A DNA stretch of 64,000 nt. It comes from Arthrobacter oryzae (lineage in GTDB: Bacteria > Actinomycetota > Actinomycetes > Actinomycetales > Micrococcaceae). The notes beneath the pieces were generated by a model. It had not been told where the DNA came from. It did not search any database and saw only the letters and a program-made list of their open reading frames with translations. Position numbers and translations under genes: made by a program. The DNA lies in contig NZ_CP132204.1 of the NCBI RefSeq assembly GCF_030718995.1, forward strand, positions 3,162,001 to 3,226,000. The letters run 5' to 3'. Shown here in pieces: positions 34,131 through 42,801 of the stretch. Numbering within the stretch: the stretch's first letter is position 1; every line of letters starts with the position of its first letter.

Positions 34131-35354
34131 CTAGTGGATGGAGGGAACCGTGCGCGGGCGGACCACCAGCCACAGCGCCGCCGCGGCCAGCAGGATGCTG
34201 GTGGCCTGGACGCCGCCCATGACGGTTGCCGAAATTTCGCCGAACCAGCCCACCACCGGGGAAACGAGGCCGGCCATCATGAAGGTCGCGGCTCCCAGCA
34301 GCGATGCGGCGGTTCCTGCCTGGGCTCCGTGCTTGGAGAGGGCCAGGACCTGGACACAGGGGAACGTAAAGCCGGTACCCAGGATGTAGAACCACAGGGG
34401 TACCATCACGCCCCAGAGCCCGAGGCCGAACTGGTCGAAAACAACGATCAGCAGCGCCATCAGGAACATCCAGGCCGTGGAACAGGCCAGGATCCACTGC
34501 GGCGGAACCCGCTTGATCACCCGGGAGCTGGTCTGCACACCGGCCACGATGCCTAGCGAGTTGATGCCGAAGAGCAGGCCGTACTGCTGGGGGGTGAACC
34601 CGTAGATGTTCTGGAAAAGGAAGGGGGAAGCGGAGAGGTAGGCGAAGAGCCCGGCAAAGTTCATGCCGCCAAGCATCAGCAGGCCCACGAACATCCGGTC
34701 CGAAAAGAGCAGTTTGTAGCGCTGGCCCGCCGTCAGCCCGGACTGGCCCCGGAGTTCCGGGGGCAGGGTTTCGCGCACCAGGAGGATGGCGGCGATGATC
34801 ACCAGCGTGCCGTACCCCGCCAGGAAGTAGAAGATGCCCGGCCAGGGCATGATCAGCAGGAGCTGGGAGCCGATGACCGGCGCCAGGATCGGGGCCAGGC
34901 CGTTGACCAGCGCCATCCTGGAGAACATGCGCACCATGGCGTACCCCGAGAAGAGGTCCCGCACCATGGCCATGGCCACCACGCCGCCGCCGGCCGCACC
35001 AATGCCCATGAGCACCCGGAAAATCCCCAGCGTGGCCAGGTCCGTGGACAGGGCTGCGCCGAGCGAGGCGGTGATGTGCAGCGCCGTGGCAAGGATCAGC
35101 GGCAGCCTCCGCCCGAACTTATCGCTCAGCGGCCCCACCACCAGCTGTCCCAGGGCGAAACCCACGGTAGTGCCTGTCAGCGTGAGCTGGACTTCAGCTT
35201 CGGACACCCCGAGGCTCGCCTCGAGGGCGGGAAATGCCGGCAGGTAGAGATCGATCGTAAAAGGACCGAGCGCCGTCAGGGAGCCGAGGAGGAGGATGTA
35301 CAGGATTTTCCGGTCGCGGCTCAGGGAGTCGCCCGGATTGGCGGGAATGCTCAC
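34131..35354 (-). CDS. Multidrug effflux MFS transporter, Bcr/CflA family
   Basis: A 407-residue 12-helix antiporter. The Bcr/CflA signatures are GPFTIDLYLPAFPALEASL, QLTLTGTTVGFALGQLVVGPLSDKFGRR and GIGAAGGGVVAMAMVRDLF. Relatives export chloramphenicol, bicyclomycin or sulfonamides in exchange for protons. The GTG at 35354 (AGGA 10 nt upstream) is preferred to TTG 35363. No regulator is adjacent. Confidence 0.9.
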   Translation of the reverse strand: MSIPANPGDSLSRDRKILYILLLGSLTALGPFTIDLYLPAFPALEASLGVSEAEVQLTLTGTTVGFALGQLVVGPLSDKFGRRLPLILATALHITASLGAALSTDLATLGIFRVLMGIGAAGGGVVAMAMVRDLFSGYAMVRMFSRMALVNGLAPILAPVIGSQLLLIMPWPGIFYFLAGYGTLVIIAAILLVRETLPPELRGQSGLTAGQRYKLLFSDRMFVGLLMLGGMNFAGLFAYLSASPFLFQNIYGFTPQQYGLLFGINSLGIVAGVQTSSRVIKRVPPQWILACSTAWMFLMALLIVVFDQFGLGLWGVMVPLWFYILGTGFTFPCVQVLALSKHGAQAGTAASLLGAATFMMAGLVSPVVGWFGEISATVMGGVQATSILLAAAALWLVVRPRTVPSIH

Positions 35355-35538
35355 AGGGACCAATCCTAGGGCTCCCGGATCACACTTTTACAGCGTTGCA
35401 GGGCGCGCCACGGGTTATTACCCGAAGAAGGGCCCGAAGCTGAATGATAGTTTTGTCAACGGGGAGTGTGTGAAGCCGCGCAGGCCCCCGGAATCCAACG
35501 GAATCCGAATCAAAGATGGAACCAGTTAGGCGGGATCG

Positions 35539-36396
35539 ATGAGCGGACGACACAGCGGCCGGACAACAAGCGGACTGAGCATTGGAGCGCTGCCCAAAAC
35601 GCTGAGGCTTGTTGCCAAACTGGCACCCCGGCAGCTCAACGACGAGATCGCCCTCGCGAAGATCGAAGTCAAGCGCAAGGGCATCCAGGTCGGGGTGGCT
35701 GCCGCGTTCCTCGCTGTGGCGCTGGTGTTCGTCGCCTTCCTCATCACGGGGCTCATCGTGGCCGCCATCATGGGGCTCGCCACCATCATGCCTGCCTGGC
35801 TGGCAGCCCTCCTGGTATGCGCGGTCTTCCTTGTCATCGCCCTCATCGGCGCCCTGATCGGCATGCGCAAATTCAAGAAGGCCATGCCGCTGGTGCCGGA
35901 AGACACCATCCGCGGACTCAAGCACGATCTCGGCATCGTGAAGGAAGGCTCGGAATTCAACCCGGCCGTCCTTGATCCGAACTCCGCGGAGGCCAAAGCC
36001 GCCAAAGCCGCCAAGGATGCGAAGGCGGCCAAGGAAAAGGCCGAAAAAGAAGCCAAGGCCGCTGCCGAAAAGGTTGACGTGCCCGCCCCCACGGAAGCTG
36101 AACTGCGCAGCCGCCTGGACAAGCGCCGCCGGCACCTGACGGGCGTCCGCGACGAACTAGGCGAGGAGCTTGACGTCAAGACGCAGGCGCAGCTGCTGCT
36201 GGCTGCGACGGAAGCCCGGCTGAAGTCCGGCAAGGCCCGCGCCGGCCACCAGATGGAATCCCTCAGCCACTCCGCATCCACCTTCCTGAACCGCGCCGGC
36301 GAAAGCCAGGCCGGGGCGCGCTGGAAGCCGCTGGCCGCGCTGGTCGCATCTGCGACTGTCCTCGTCGTTCTCCTTCGCAAGCTCTTCAAGGGCTAG
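35539..36396 (+). CDS. Phage-holin-like membrane protein with a DUF3618-like C-terminus
   Basis: A 285-residue protein with four parts: an N-terminal Phage_holin_3_6-type domain (LAPRQLNDEIALAKIEVKRKG, then two membrane helices at about 52-76 and 83-108); an Ala/Lys/Glu-rich helical stretch (residues about 150-182); a DUF3618-like motif (ELRSRLDKRRRHLTGVRDELGEEL); and a final membrane helix before LRKLFKG. Despite the name, chromosomal proteins of this type are not lysis proteins but probable envelope-associated factors. The ATG at 35539 follows AGGCGGG. It precedes a CDP-alcohol phosphatidyltransferase. Confidence 0.8.
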   Translation: MSGRHSGRTTSGLSIGALPKTLRLVAKLAPRQLNDEIALAKIEVKRKGIQVGVAAAFLAVALVFVAFLITGLIVAAIMGLATIMPAWLAALLVCAVFLVIALIGALIGMRKFKKAMPLVPEDTIRGLKHDLGIVKEGSEFNPAVLDPNSAEAKAAKAAKDAKAAKEKAEKEAKAAAEKVDVPAPTEAELRSRLDKRRRHLTGVRDELGEELDVKTQAQLLLAATEARLKSGKARAGHQMESLSHSASTFLNRAGESQAGARWKPLAALVASATVLVVLLRKLFKG

Positions 36397-36450
36397 GACT
36401 TACCGGCGCCACACCCAGGCAGCCGAAGCGGGAATCGAAGGAGGTGAGGG

Positions 36451-37074
36451 ATGAAGTTCATTAACGCAGGAGCGCGTCCGGGCCAACGGCACGTAGACAG
36501 TGACGCCGTTTTCACCATCCCGAACATTCTGACGGTCGTCCGCTTCATGGGCGTGCCGCTGTTCATCTGGCTGGTCCTCGGGCAAAAGGAGTACGCCCTC
36601 GCCACGATCGTGCTGGTGGTCATGGGCAGTACGGACTGGGTGGACGGATACATTGCCCGCCGCTTCAACCAGACGTCCAGGCTGGGCCGGATCATGGATC
36701 CGATAGCCGACCGGATGGCGCTCATTGCCGTGGCCGTCACCCTCGTCATCGCCGGCGTCGTGGAATGGTGGTACCTGACTGCCCTGGTGGTCCCGGACGC
36801 CATCCTGATGGCCGTTTCGCTGTACTACTTCCGCAGCCACCCCGACCTCCCCGTCAGCCGCATCGGAAAAATCCGCACAGCGCTCCTGCTCGTGGGCACC
36901 CCGTTGCTGGTGCTCGCCAAACTGCCCATCCCGCTGATCGAGGTATATTTCGTGGCGGCATGGATCTTCCTTGGCCTCGGCCTCATCGGCCACTGGGTGG
37001 CCGCCTACAACTACTTCCGGGCCATCATCCGTAAGGGCAGGCTCAAGGCTGCGAACGACGGCGGACACGGCTGA
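36451..37074 (+). CDS. CDP-alcohol phosphatidyltransferase family protein
   Basis: A 207-residue membrane enzyme with the complete CDP-OH-P motif in STDWVDGYIARRFNQTSRLGRIMDPIADR (D-x2-D-G-x2-A-R-x8-G-x3-D-x3-D). Such enzymes make phosphatidylglycerol phosphate, phosphatidylinositol phosphate or cardiolipin from CDP-diacylglycerol. Sequence alone does not settle which; a PgsA-like role is possible. It has a strong GGAGG site. The stop overlaps the start of the DMT transporter gene (TGATG), so the two are translationally coupled. Confidence 0.87.
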   Translation: MKFINAGARPGQRHVDSDAVFTIPNILTVVRFMGVPLFIWLVLGQKEYALATIVLVVMGSTDWVDGYIARRFNQTSRLGRIMDPIADRMALIAVAVTLVIAGVVEWWYLTALVVPDAILMAVSLYYFRSHPDLPVSRIGKIRTALLLVGTPLLVLAKLPIPLIEVYFVAAWIFLGLGLIGHWVAAYNYFRAIIRKGRLKAANDGGHG

Positions 37075-37979
37075 TGGTGTGGCTCGCCGTCTTCCTGGCG
37101 GTGCTGGGTGCCTTTTGCCTCGCCATCGGAGCGCAGCGCCAGGGAAGTGCGGTTAAGGCGGATACCGGCGGGCTGGCGCTCAGCTCCCACGGCTTCCTCC
37201 GGCTCGTCCGCAACCCGCGCTGGGTTTTCGGATTGCTGCTGCTTGGCGCCGGCATGGCCATGAACGCTGTCGCCCTCGTCTCGGCGCCGCTGACGGTGGT
37301 GCAGCCGATCGGGGCCATCGCACTGGTCATCACCACTGTGGTCAATGCCAAGGATCAGGGCCTGAGCATCAACCGGGCCACGGTGGTGGCCATCTCGGCC
37401 TGCGTCACCGGCTCCGCGGCCTTCGTCCTGCTGGCCGTAAACGCAACGCAGGAAAACCATCACGTAAGTTTCGACGACGAACTCACCATCGTCCTGCTGC
37501 TCACCCTCGCGGTGGGGCTGTTCGGCACGCTGGCGCTGGTGTTCAAGCACCGCATGAGCGCCTTCATCTACATCCTGGGGGCGGGGGTACTTTTCGGCTT
37601 CGTGGCAGTGCTGACACGCATCATCGGCAAGCACCTGCTCGACCCCAACGGGCTGGCACTGCTCAACGTGCAGTGGTATTCCGTGGTGGCCATCGTTGCC
37701 GCGGGCGTGCTGGGCTCATGGTTTGTCCAGTCGGCGTACTCAGGCGGTCCGCCGGACCTTGTCATCGCCGGGCTGACGGTCATCGACCCCATCGTGGGAA
37801 TCGCCATCGGCATCGCCATCCTCGGCGAACTCCGTCCGGATGTCCACGCCGTGCTGGCGATTGCGATGGGGGCGGCCGCTTCCCTTGCTATCGTGGGGGT
37901 AATCGCCCTCTCGCGGCATCATCCCGAAGTGACCAAGCGCAAGAAGGACGCGCGCAAGGCCGCAGGGCGGGTGTCCTAG
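37074..37979 (+). CDS. DMT family transporter (EamA-like)
   Basis: A 301-residue protein with about nine to ten membrane helices (first: VWLAVFLAVLGAFCLAIGAQ). The MAMNAVALVSAPLTVVQPIGAIALVIT segment and the second-half LTVIDPIVGIAIGIAILGE are typical of drug/metabolite transporters of the actinobacterial DMT type. The C-terminal tail is basic (KRKKDARKAAGR). It overlaps the phosphatidyltransferase by one base. Its coupling to a lipid enzyme hints at a role in envelope lipid or precursor handling, which is inference. Confidence 0.82.
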   Translation: MVWLAVFLAVLGAFCLAIGAQRQGSAVKADTGGLALSSHGFLRLVRNPRWVFGLLLLGAGMAMNAVALVSAPLTVVQPIGAIALVITTVVNAKDQGLSINRATVVAISACVTGSAAFVLLAVNATQENHHVSFDDELTIVLLLTLAVGLFGTLALVFKHRMSAFIYILGAGVLFGFVAVLTRIIGKHLLDPNGLALLNVQWYSVVAIVAAGVLGSWFVQSAYSGGPPDLVIAGLTVIDPIVGIAIGIAILGELRPDVHAVLAIAMGAAASLAIVGVIALSRHHPEVTKRKKDARKAAGRVS

Positions 37980-38089
37980 GGGGCGAGTGATACCCAGACT
38001 TCACCAGAAGTCCCGGCGCGACTGCGCCGAGGGCCAGCCGGCCGCCACAGCCAGCGCTGACCGCACCGTGACCACCAGGAGCTCTCCAC

Positions 38090-39286
38090 GTGACCATGCC
38101 CGACAGCCAGCAACCACTTACTATCCTGATTGCTGCGGACACTTACCCGCCCCACGTCAACGGAGCCGCGCAGTTCGGATACCGGCTGGCGAAGGGCATG
38201 ACGGCGCGGGGACACGACGTACACGTGCTCGCGTGCCGGCAGGACAAGGGCAAGAGCTTCACCGAGTTCCGGACGGAGGGCACTGTCCACCGGATCCGCT
38301 CCCACTCAGTGCCCACGCACGAGTACTTCCGGATCACGTTCCCCTGGGAGATCAAGAAGGAAATCAGCCTCCTGTTCGACCGCGTCAAGCCGGACGTAGT
38401 GCACATCCAGAGCCACTACATGATCGGCGAGCATGTACTTTACGAAGCCGAACGGCGCGGAGTGCGGATCGTGGCCACCAACCACTTCATGCCGGAGAAC
38501 CTCAACCCCTTCCTGCCGTTCCCGCAGTGGTTCAAGGACATCGTGGGACGCATCTCCTGGAAGGACATGGGCAAGGTCATGGGGCGGGCCGACGTCGTCA
38601 CCACGCCCACGCCGCTGGCCGCCAAGGCAATGCACCAGCACGCGTTCCTGCGCAAGGTCCTGCCGCTCTCCAACGGCATTGACTCGGCTGCGTACGAACT
38701 CCGCGAGGGCGAAGTGATCGAGCGGCCCCCGCACCCCACGGTGCTGTTCGCGGGCCGCCTGGCTGAAGAGAAGCACGTCGACGTCCTCATCGACGCCGTG
38801 GCGAAGACTCCCGCGGAGCTGAACGTCCACCTGGAGATTGTCGGGGGAGGCGAGGTCCGTGCCGCCCTCGAAGCGCAGGTGGCCCGGCTGGGACTGGAAC
38901 CGCGCGTGAAGTTCCTGGGCCTGGCCAGCGATGCCGAACTTCGCGAGGCCTACATCAAGGCGGACCTGTTCTGCATGCCGGGAACGGCCGAACTCCAGTC
39001 CCTGGTCACCCTGGAGGCCATGTCCGCTTCCACCCCTGTGCTGCTGGCGGATGCCATGGCGCTGCCGCACCTGGTGCGCGACGGCGAGAACGGCTACCTT
39101 TTCACGCCCAACGACAGCGACGACATCGCCGCCAAGATCACCAAAGTGCTGCAGCTGCCGGCTGAGGACCTGGCGGCGATGGGCAAGGCCAGCCGCTGTA
39201 TGGTGGAACCGCACAGCATCCAGGGGACCCTGCAGACGTTCGAAGACCTTTACCGCGGGTCCACCTACGACGACAAAGTGGTCTAA
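38090..39286 (+). CDS. Glycosyltransferase family 4 protein
   Basis: A 398-residue GT-B fold enzyme. The N-terminal domain has the acceptor-side AADTYPPHVNGAAQFGYRLA; the C-terminal domain has LFAGRLAEEKHVDVLIDAV and the nucleotide-sugar E-x7-E motif in GTAELQSLVTLEAMS. It resembles actinobacterial mannosyl- or glucosyltransferases of the MgtA/PimB type that glycosylate membrane lipids. A GTG at 38090 with AGGAG 8 nt upstream is the likely start. Neighbouring lipid genes fit a glycolipid role. Confidence 0.87.
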   Translation: MTMPDSQQPLTILIAADTYPPHVNGAAQFGYRLAKGMTARGHDVHVLACRQDKGKSFTEFRTEGTVHRIRSHSVPTHEYFRITFPWEIKKEISLLFDRVKPDVVHIQSHYMIGEHVLYEAERRGVRIVATNHFMPENLNPFLPFPQWFKDIVGRISWKDMGKVMGRADVVTTPTPLAAKAMHQHAFLRKVLPLSNGIDSAAYELREGEVIERPPHPTVLFAGRLAEEKHVDVLIDAVAKTPAELNVHLEIVGGGEVRAALEAQVARLGLEPRVKFLGLASDAELREAYIKADLFCMPGTAELQSLVTLEAMSASTPVLLADAMALPHLVRDGENGYLFTPNDSDDIAAKITKVLQLPAEDLAAMGKASRCMVEPHSIQGTLQTFEDLYRGSTYDDKVV

Positions 39287-39420
39287 TCCCTGCGGGGAGT
39301 TCGTGTGCGCCGCCGGCTTCCGGAGTGCTGGTGCGCGTATCAGGCCATTACTATTGCTAGAGTGTTTTTGCCCCGGAACTGCCGAGGCTCCGTGTGGAGC
39401 CGGCAGTCCGCAGGGCGCAC

Positions 39421-39494
39421 GGGGCTATAGCTCAGCTGGTTAGAGCGCGGGACTCATAATCCTAAGGTCCTCGGTTCAAGTCCGAGTAGCCCTA
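39421..39494 (+). tRNA. tRNA with CAT anticodon (tRNA-Met, or Ile2 if modified)
   Basis: A 74-nt cloverleaf: acceptor GGGGCTA/TAGCCCT with a G-T pair at 1-72, D arm GCTC...GAGC, anticodon stem GGGA/TCCT with loop CTCATAA, variable AAGGTC, T arm CTCGG/CCGAG with TTCAAGT, discriminator A. It is not an initiator, as it lacks the three G-C pairs of the initiator anticodon stem. Whether it is elongator Met or lysidine-modified Ile2 needs comparison with the other CAT tRNAs of the genome. Confidence 0.9.
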
Positions 39495-39558
39495 CAAGAT
39501 TTCCAGCCGCCGGCGCAGCCGGGCCGGGGAATCCAGTGCCAACAGCACCTATGCCAGG

Positions 39559-39597
39559 GAGCCGCGGCCGATGTTCAGACATCGGCCGCGGCTCTTT
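39559..39597 (+). terminator. Intrinsic terminator downstream of the CAT tRNA
   Basis: A perfect 16-bp stem (GAGCCGCGGCCGATGT / ACATCGGCCGCGGCTC) with loop TCAG, followed by TTTCT. Confidence 0.85.
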
Positions 39598-39661
39598 CTG
39601 TTGCCGCTGCGGGCTCGGCAAGGCACGGTTTTCGCTTGCCCGCCGCCGCGCCCTGCGGTAT

Positions 39662-39677
39662 GTTACTCATGAGTAAC
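39662..39677. promoter_or_regulatory. Perfect 16-bp palindrome GTTACTCATGAGTAAC
   Basis: This palindrome lies 59 bp before the acyl-CoA dehydrogenase ATG, at a position suited to operator overlap with the promoter. It is typical in size of a TetR-family dimer site and shares GTTA-N8-TAAC with the boxes at 59241 and 59267. Confidence 0.65.
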
Positions 39678-39736
39678 TTAAGCGCATGCGCGACACCCGC
39701 CCCTACTGGTCGCCGCTGATCACCGTGAGGAACACC

Positions 39737-40927
39737 ATGTCCAAAGCTGCAATCGACATCAACAACCTGCCGTACGCCGACGGCGACTTCTTCGCCTTCG
39801 AGCAGCTGCTCAGCGCCAAGGAACGCGACCGGCTGGCCGAAGTCCGGGATTTCCTGGCCCGCGAAGTCAAGCCGATCGCGGTGGACTGCTGGAACCGGGC
39901 CGAGTTCCCGATGGACCTGATCCCCAAGCTGGCTGAGATCGACCTCGTCAGCCCCGTGCGGCGCCAGGGATACTCCAACCTGTTCGCCGGTATCCTGCAT
40001 GCCGAAGCCACGCGCGCCGACACCTCCATCGCCACCTTCCTGGGCGTCCATGACGGACTGTTCACGGGCTCCATCGAGGCTCTTGCCTCGCAGGAACAGC
40101 AGGACGCCTGGCTGCCTGACATCTATTCGCTGAAAAAGATCGGCGCCTTCGGCCTCACTGAACCGCTGGGCGGCTCCGATGTTGCCGGCGGCACCCGCAC
40201 CACCGCCCGCCGCGAGGGCGACAGCTGGGTCCTCAACGGCGCCAAGCGCTGGATCGGCAATGCCACGTTCTCCGACTGGGTTGTCATCTACGCCCGGGAC
40301 GTCGCCGACAACCAGGTCAAGGGGTTCCTTGTTGATACCCGGACCGAGGGTTACAGCGCCGCGAAGATTGAAAACAAGATCTCCCTGCGCACCGTCCAGA
40401 ACGCCGACATCACGCTCGAGAACGTCGTGGTGCCGGACTTCTTCAAGCTCGCCAACGCCAACAGCTTCAGGGACACTAACAAGGTCCTGAAGGTGACCCG
40501 TCTTGCCGTGGCGTGGCAGGCCGTCGGACAGCAGCTTGCGGCCTTTGACGTCGCCCGCCGTTACGCCGTGGAACGCAGCCAGTTCGGCCGGCCGATCGCT
40601 TCCTTCCAGCTGGTCCAGAACCAGCTCGTGCAGATTCTTGGCAACGCCGTCAGCTCCATGGGCATGATGGTCCGCCTGTCCCAGCTTGAGGACGCCGGGG
40701 AGGCCAAGGACGAGCAGTCCGCCCTCGCCAAGGCCTTCACGACGGCGCGGATGCGCGAAAGCGTGGCCATCGGCCGCAGCCTCCTGGGCGGCAACGGCAT
40801 CGTCACGGACTTCGAGATGGCCAAGATCTTCTCCGACGCCGAGGCGATCTACTCCTACGAAGGCACCCACGAGATCAACACCCTGGTCACCGGCCGCGCC
40901 ATCACCGGGATTTCCGCGATCGTGTAG
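39737..40927 (+). CDS. Acyl-CoA dehydrogenase (glutaryl-CoA-dehydrogenase-like subgroup)
   Basis: A 396-residue FAD enzyme. It has the acyl-CoA dehydrogenase signatures GAFGLTEPLGGSDVAGG (FAD contact), RWIGNATFSDWVVIYARD, the R-x-Q-F-G-R-P-I-A-S-F-Q-L-V-Q segment of the C-terminal helices, and the catalytic base region YEGTHEINTLVTGRAITG. The GCDH-like RxIGN and EGT features suggest a branched, aromatic or dicarboxylic acyl-CoA rather than a straight chain, but the substrate is unproven. The ATG at 39737 has a GAGGA site. A palindromic operator candidate lies upstream. Confidence 0.9.
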   Translation: MSKAAIDINNLPYADGDFFAFEQLLSAKERDRLAEVRDFLAREVKPIAVDCWNRAEFPMDLIPKLAEIDLVSPVRRQGYSNLFAGILHAEATRADTSIATFLGVHDGLFTGSIEALASQEQQDAWLPDIYSLKKIGAFGLTEPLGGSDVAGGTRTTARREGDSWVLNGAKRWIGNATFSDWVVIYARDVADNQVKGFLVDTRTEGYSAAKIENKISLRTVQNADITLENVVVPDFFKLANANSFRDTNKVLKVTRLAVAWQAVGQQLAAFDVARRYAVERSQFGRPIASFQLVQNQLVQILGNAVSSMGMMVRLSQLEDAGEAKDEQSALAKAFTTARMRESVAIGRSLLGGNGIVTDFEMAKIFSDAEAIYSYEGTHEINTLVTGRAITGISAIV

Positions 40928-40985
40928 CCGTCCCGGGCGGCCGTTCGAGGGCGCCCGCCGCTGATCCCATCGCGGCCCTTCATCC

Positions 40986-41381
40986 TCAGTCCGGCGCACC
41001 CACGGGCAGCAGAATGGAGGGCCGCAGGTCTGTGACAAGGGACAGCGGGTTGATGTAGTCCTCCCCCCGCCGCACACCCCAGTGCACGCACTGCGTCATC
41101 GCGCAGTGCCCCGCCACCACCGTTCCGAGGACATCCCCCTTCGATACCGCCGCGCCGGCCGGCAGGCTGCTCTCCACCGGCTCAAAACTGCTGCGCAGGC
41201 CGTTGCCGTGGTCGATGGTGATCACGGGCCGGTCCACCACTACGCCCACGAAGCTGACGGTGCCGGACTCCGGCGCGGTGACAGGGGCGCCGTCGGCCGC
41301 CGCCTGGAGGTCCACGCCGCGGTGCCCGCTCATCCAAATGGCGGCAGGGACGGCTCGGGCTTTCATCCCTTCAGCTTCCAA
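40986..41381 (-). CDS. M23-type peptidase domain without a signal peptide (N-terminally eroded?)
   Basis: A 131-residue LytM/M23 domain. The first zinc motif is present as GHRGVDLQ (H-x3-D), with the late HWGVRRGEDYINPL (family H-x-H region, here H-W-G), so the fold is nearly complete. Secreted relatives in actinobacteria carry a signal peptide and a linker ending in P-A-V-x-R-x-F/L. Here in-frame codons for LPAVTRGLEAE precede the start, but an in-frame TAG lies just upstream and no signal sequence is found. The start (TTG 41381 or ATG 41366) is poorly supported. It is probably a decaying cell-wall peptidase or one that acts inside the cell. It lies divergently upstream of rpsB. Confidence 0.6.
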   Translation of the reverse strand: MEAEGMKARAVPAAIWMSGHRGVDLQAAADGAPVTAPESGTVSFVGVVVDRPVITIDHGNGLRSSFEPVESSLPAGAAVSKGDVLGTVVAGHCAMTQCVHWGVRRGEDYINPLSLVTDLRPSILLPVGAPD

Positions 41382-41875
41382 CCCCCGGGTGACGGCCGGA
41401 AGGGATGCCCCTGGCTATGTGGACAAGCCGGGCGGCACGCTATGCGGGACGCTTTGTTGGCGCGCATTGCGGGCGTGGGGGCGGGCGCGGCAGGGCCTGG
41501 AACTGGTCTGATTCGGCGGGGCCGCTGTAGTACACTTGGTGGAGCAGTTTGCTGTGCCCTCAACGATGCCCGGCCGGCGGTTCATGCCATCTTCTGGTCG
41601 CTTGGTCCATCCGGTCGTTCTAGTCAGCACGTCTCATTCAGAGGTGCGGGGGAGCAGCGGCTGACTACGCGTATCCAGCCCTCCTCAGAAGAAGCTCCAC
41701 GCTTCCGGTGCGGAGGACTGCGCCTCCTGCGGTCCCTGCCATATGGCACGGATGGGAAGCGCAGTGGATGCCAGGAGTAACGCCCGCCTGGGCGAAGCTA
41801 ATCAACCGTCAACTATTGGCAGGGTAAGAGAGCCATGGGCTCTCTCATGAATGACCTGCCGGAAGGAGCGTCGGC
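41382..41875 (+). promoter_or_regulatory. Long upstream region and leader of rpsB
   Basis: These 494 bp hold no supported gene. A weak promoter-like pair lies at about 41508-41536 (CTGATT, then TACACT at 41531-41536), which would give a leader of about 335 nt. Just before the rpsB ribosome site (GGAAGGAG, 41861-41868) is a hairpin GAGAGCC-ATG-GGCTCTC at 41828-41844. Ribosomal protein S2 operons are commonly feedback-regulated on their leader, so this is a plausible place for it, but no known motif was matched. Confidence 0.4.
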
Positions 41876-42748
41876 ATGCCCGTCGTAACTATGCGCCAGC
41901 TGCTTGACAGCGGCGTCCACTTTGGACACCAGACCCGTCGTTGGAACCCGAAGATGAAGCGCTTCATCTTCACGGAGCGCAACGGCATCTACATCATTGA
42001 CCTGCAGCAGTCGCTGTCCTACATCGACCGCGCCTACGAGTTCGTGAAGGCCACCGTTGCACACGGCGGCACCGTTCTCTTCGTCGGCACCAAGAAGCAG
42101 GCGCAGGAATCCATCGCCGAGCAGGCCACCCGCGTTGGCCAGCCGTACGTCAACCAGCGTTGGCTCGGCGGTATGCTGACCAACTTCCAGACGGTCTCCA
42201 AGCGTATCCAGCGCATGAAGGAACTCGAAGAGATCGACTTCGACGACGTCGCCGGCTCCGCGTACACCAAGAAGGAACTGCTGCTCCTTCGCCGTGAACT
42301 CACCAAGCTGGAAACCAACCTCGGCGGTATCCGCAACCTGACCAAGGCACCGTCCGTGCTCTGGATCGTGGACACCAAGAAGGAACACCTCGCCGTTGAC
42401 GAGGCCAAGAAGCTGAACATCCCGGTTGTTGCCATCCTGGACACCAACTGCGACCCGGACGAAGTCGACTTCCCGATCCCGGGTAACGACGACGCCATCC
42501 GCTCCGTCAACCTGCTGACCCGCGTTGTTGCCGACGCCGTTGCCGAGGGTTTGATCGCCCGTAACCAGCGCGCAACCGGCACCACGGAAGCTCCGGAAGA
42601 GCCGCTGGCCGAGTGGGAGCGCGAGCTCCTCGAAGGCAGCAAGGCTGAAGAAGCTCCCGCCGCTGCAGAGGCTCCCGCCGCAGAGGAAGCCCCGGCAGCT
42701 GCCGAGGCAACCGAAGCTGCAGCCGGCGAAGCCGACGCTGCCAAGTAG
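41876..42748 (+). CDS. rpsB: 30S ribosomal protein S2
   Basis: A 290-residue ribosomal protein with the S2 signatures [34 protein letters not shown] and [12 protein letters not shown]. It is needed for S1 docking on the small subunit. A C-terminal tail of about 50 residues is Ala/Glu-rich ([16 protein letters not shown]), common in actinobacterial S2. Followed by tsf after 134 bp that contain two hairpins. Confidence 0.98.
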   Translation: MPVVTMRQLLDSGVHFGHQTRRWNPKMKRFIFTERNGIYIIDLQQSLSYIDRAYEFVKATVAHGGTVLFVGTKKQAQESIAEQATRVGQPYVNQRWLGGMLTNFQTVSKRIQRMKELEEIDFDDVAGSAYTKKELLLLRRELTKLETNLGGIRNLTKAPSVLWIVDTKKEHLAVDEAKKLNIPVVAILDTNCDPDEVDFPIPGNDDAIRSVNLLTRVVADAVAEGLIARNQRATGTTEAPEEPLAEWERELLEGSKAEEAPAAAEAPAAEEAPAAAEATEAAAGEADAAK

Positions 42749-42771
42749 GCAGACAAGTAAATCTGGACCAT

Positions 42772-42800
42772 CCCCGGCACTGTCCGCAGTGCCGGGGGTT
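42772..42800 (+). terminator. Hairpin with T-rich tail between rpsB and tsf
   Basis: CCCCGGCACT-GTCCGC-AGTGCCGGGG followed by GTTTCT. It may attenuate transcription into tsf. Confidence 0.75.
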
Positions 42801-42801
42801 T

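Noticed and set aside
35539..36396. Holin-like gene as evidence of a prophage
   Set aside because: No other phage gene, integrase or attachment site is near, and chromosomal proteins of this type are common in actinobacteria.
41363..41563. Frame upstream of the M23 domain as its lost signal peptide
   Set aside because: The 66-residue minus-strand frame has no hydrophobic core or cleavage site; it is in a different frame and does not align with secreted relatives.
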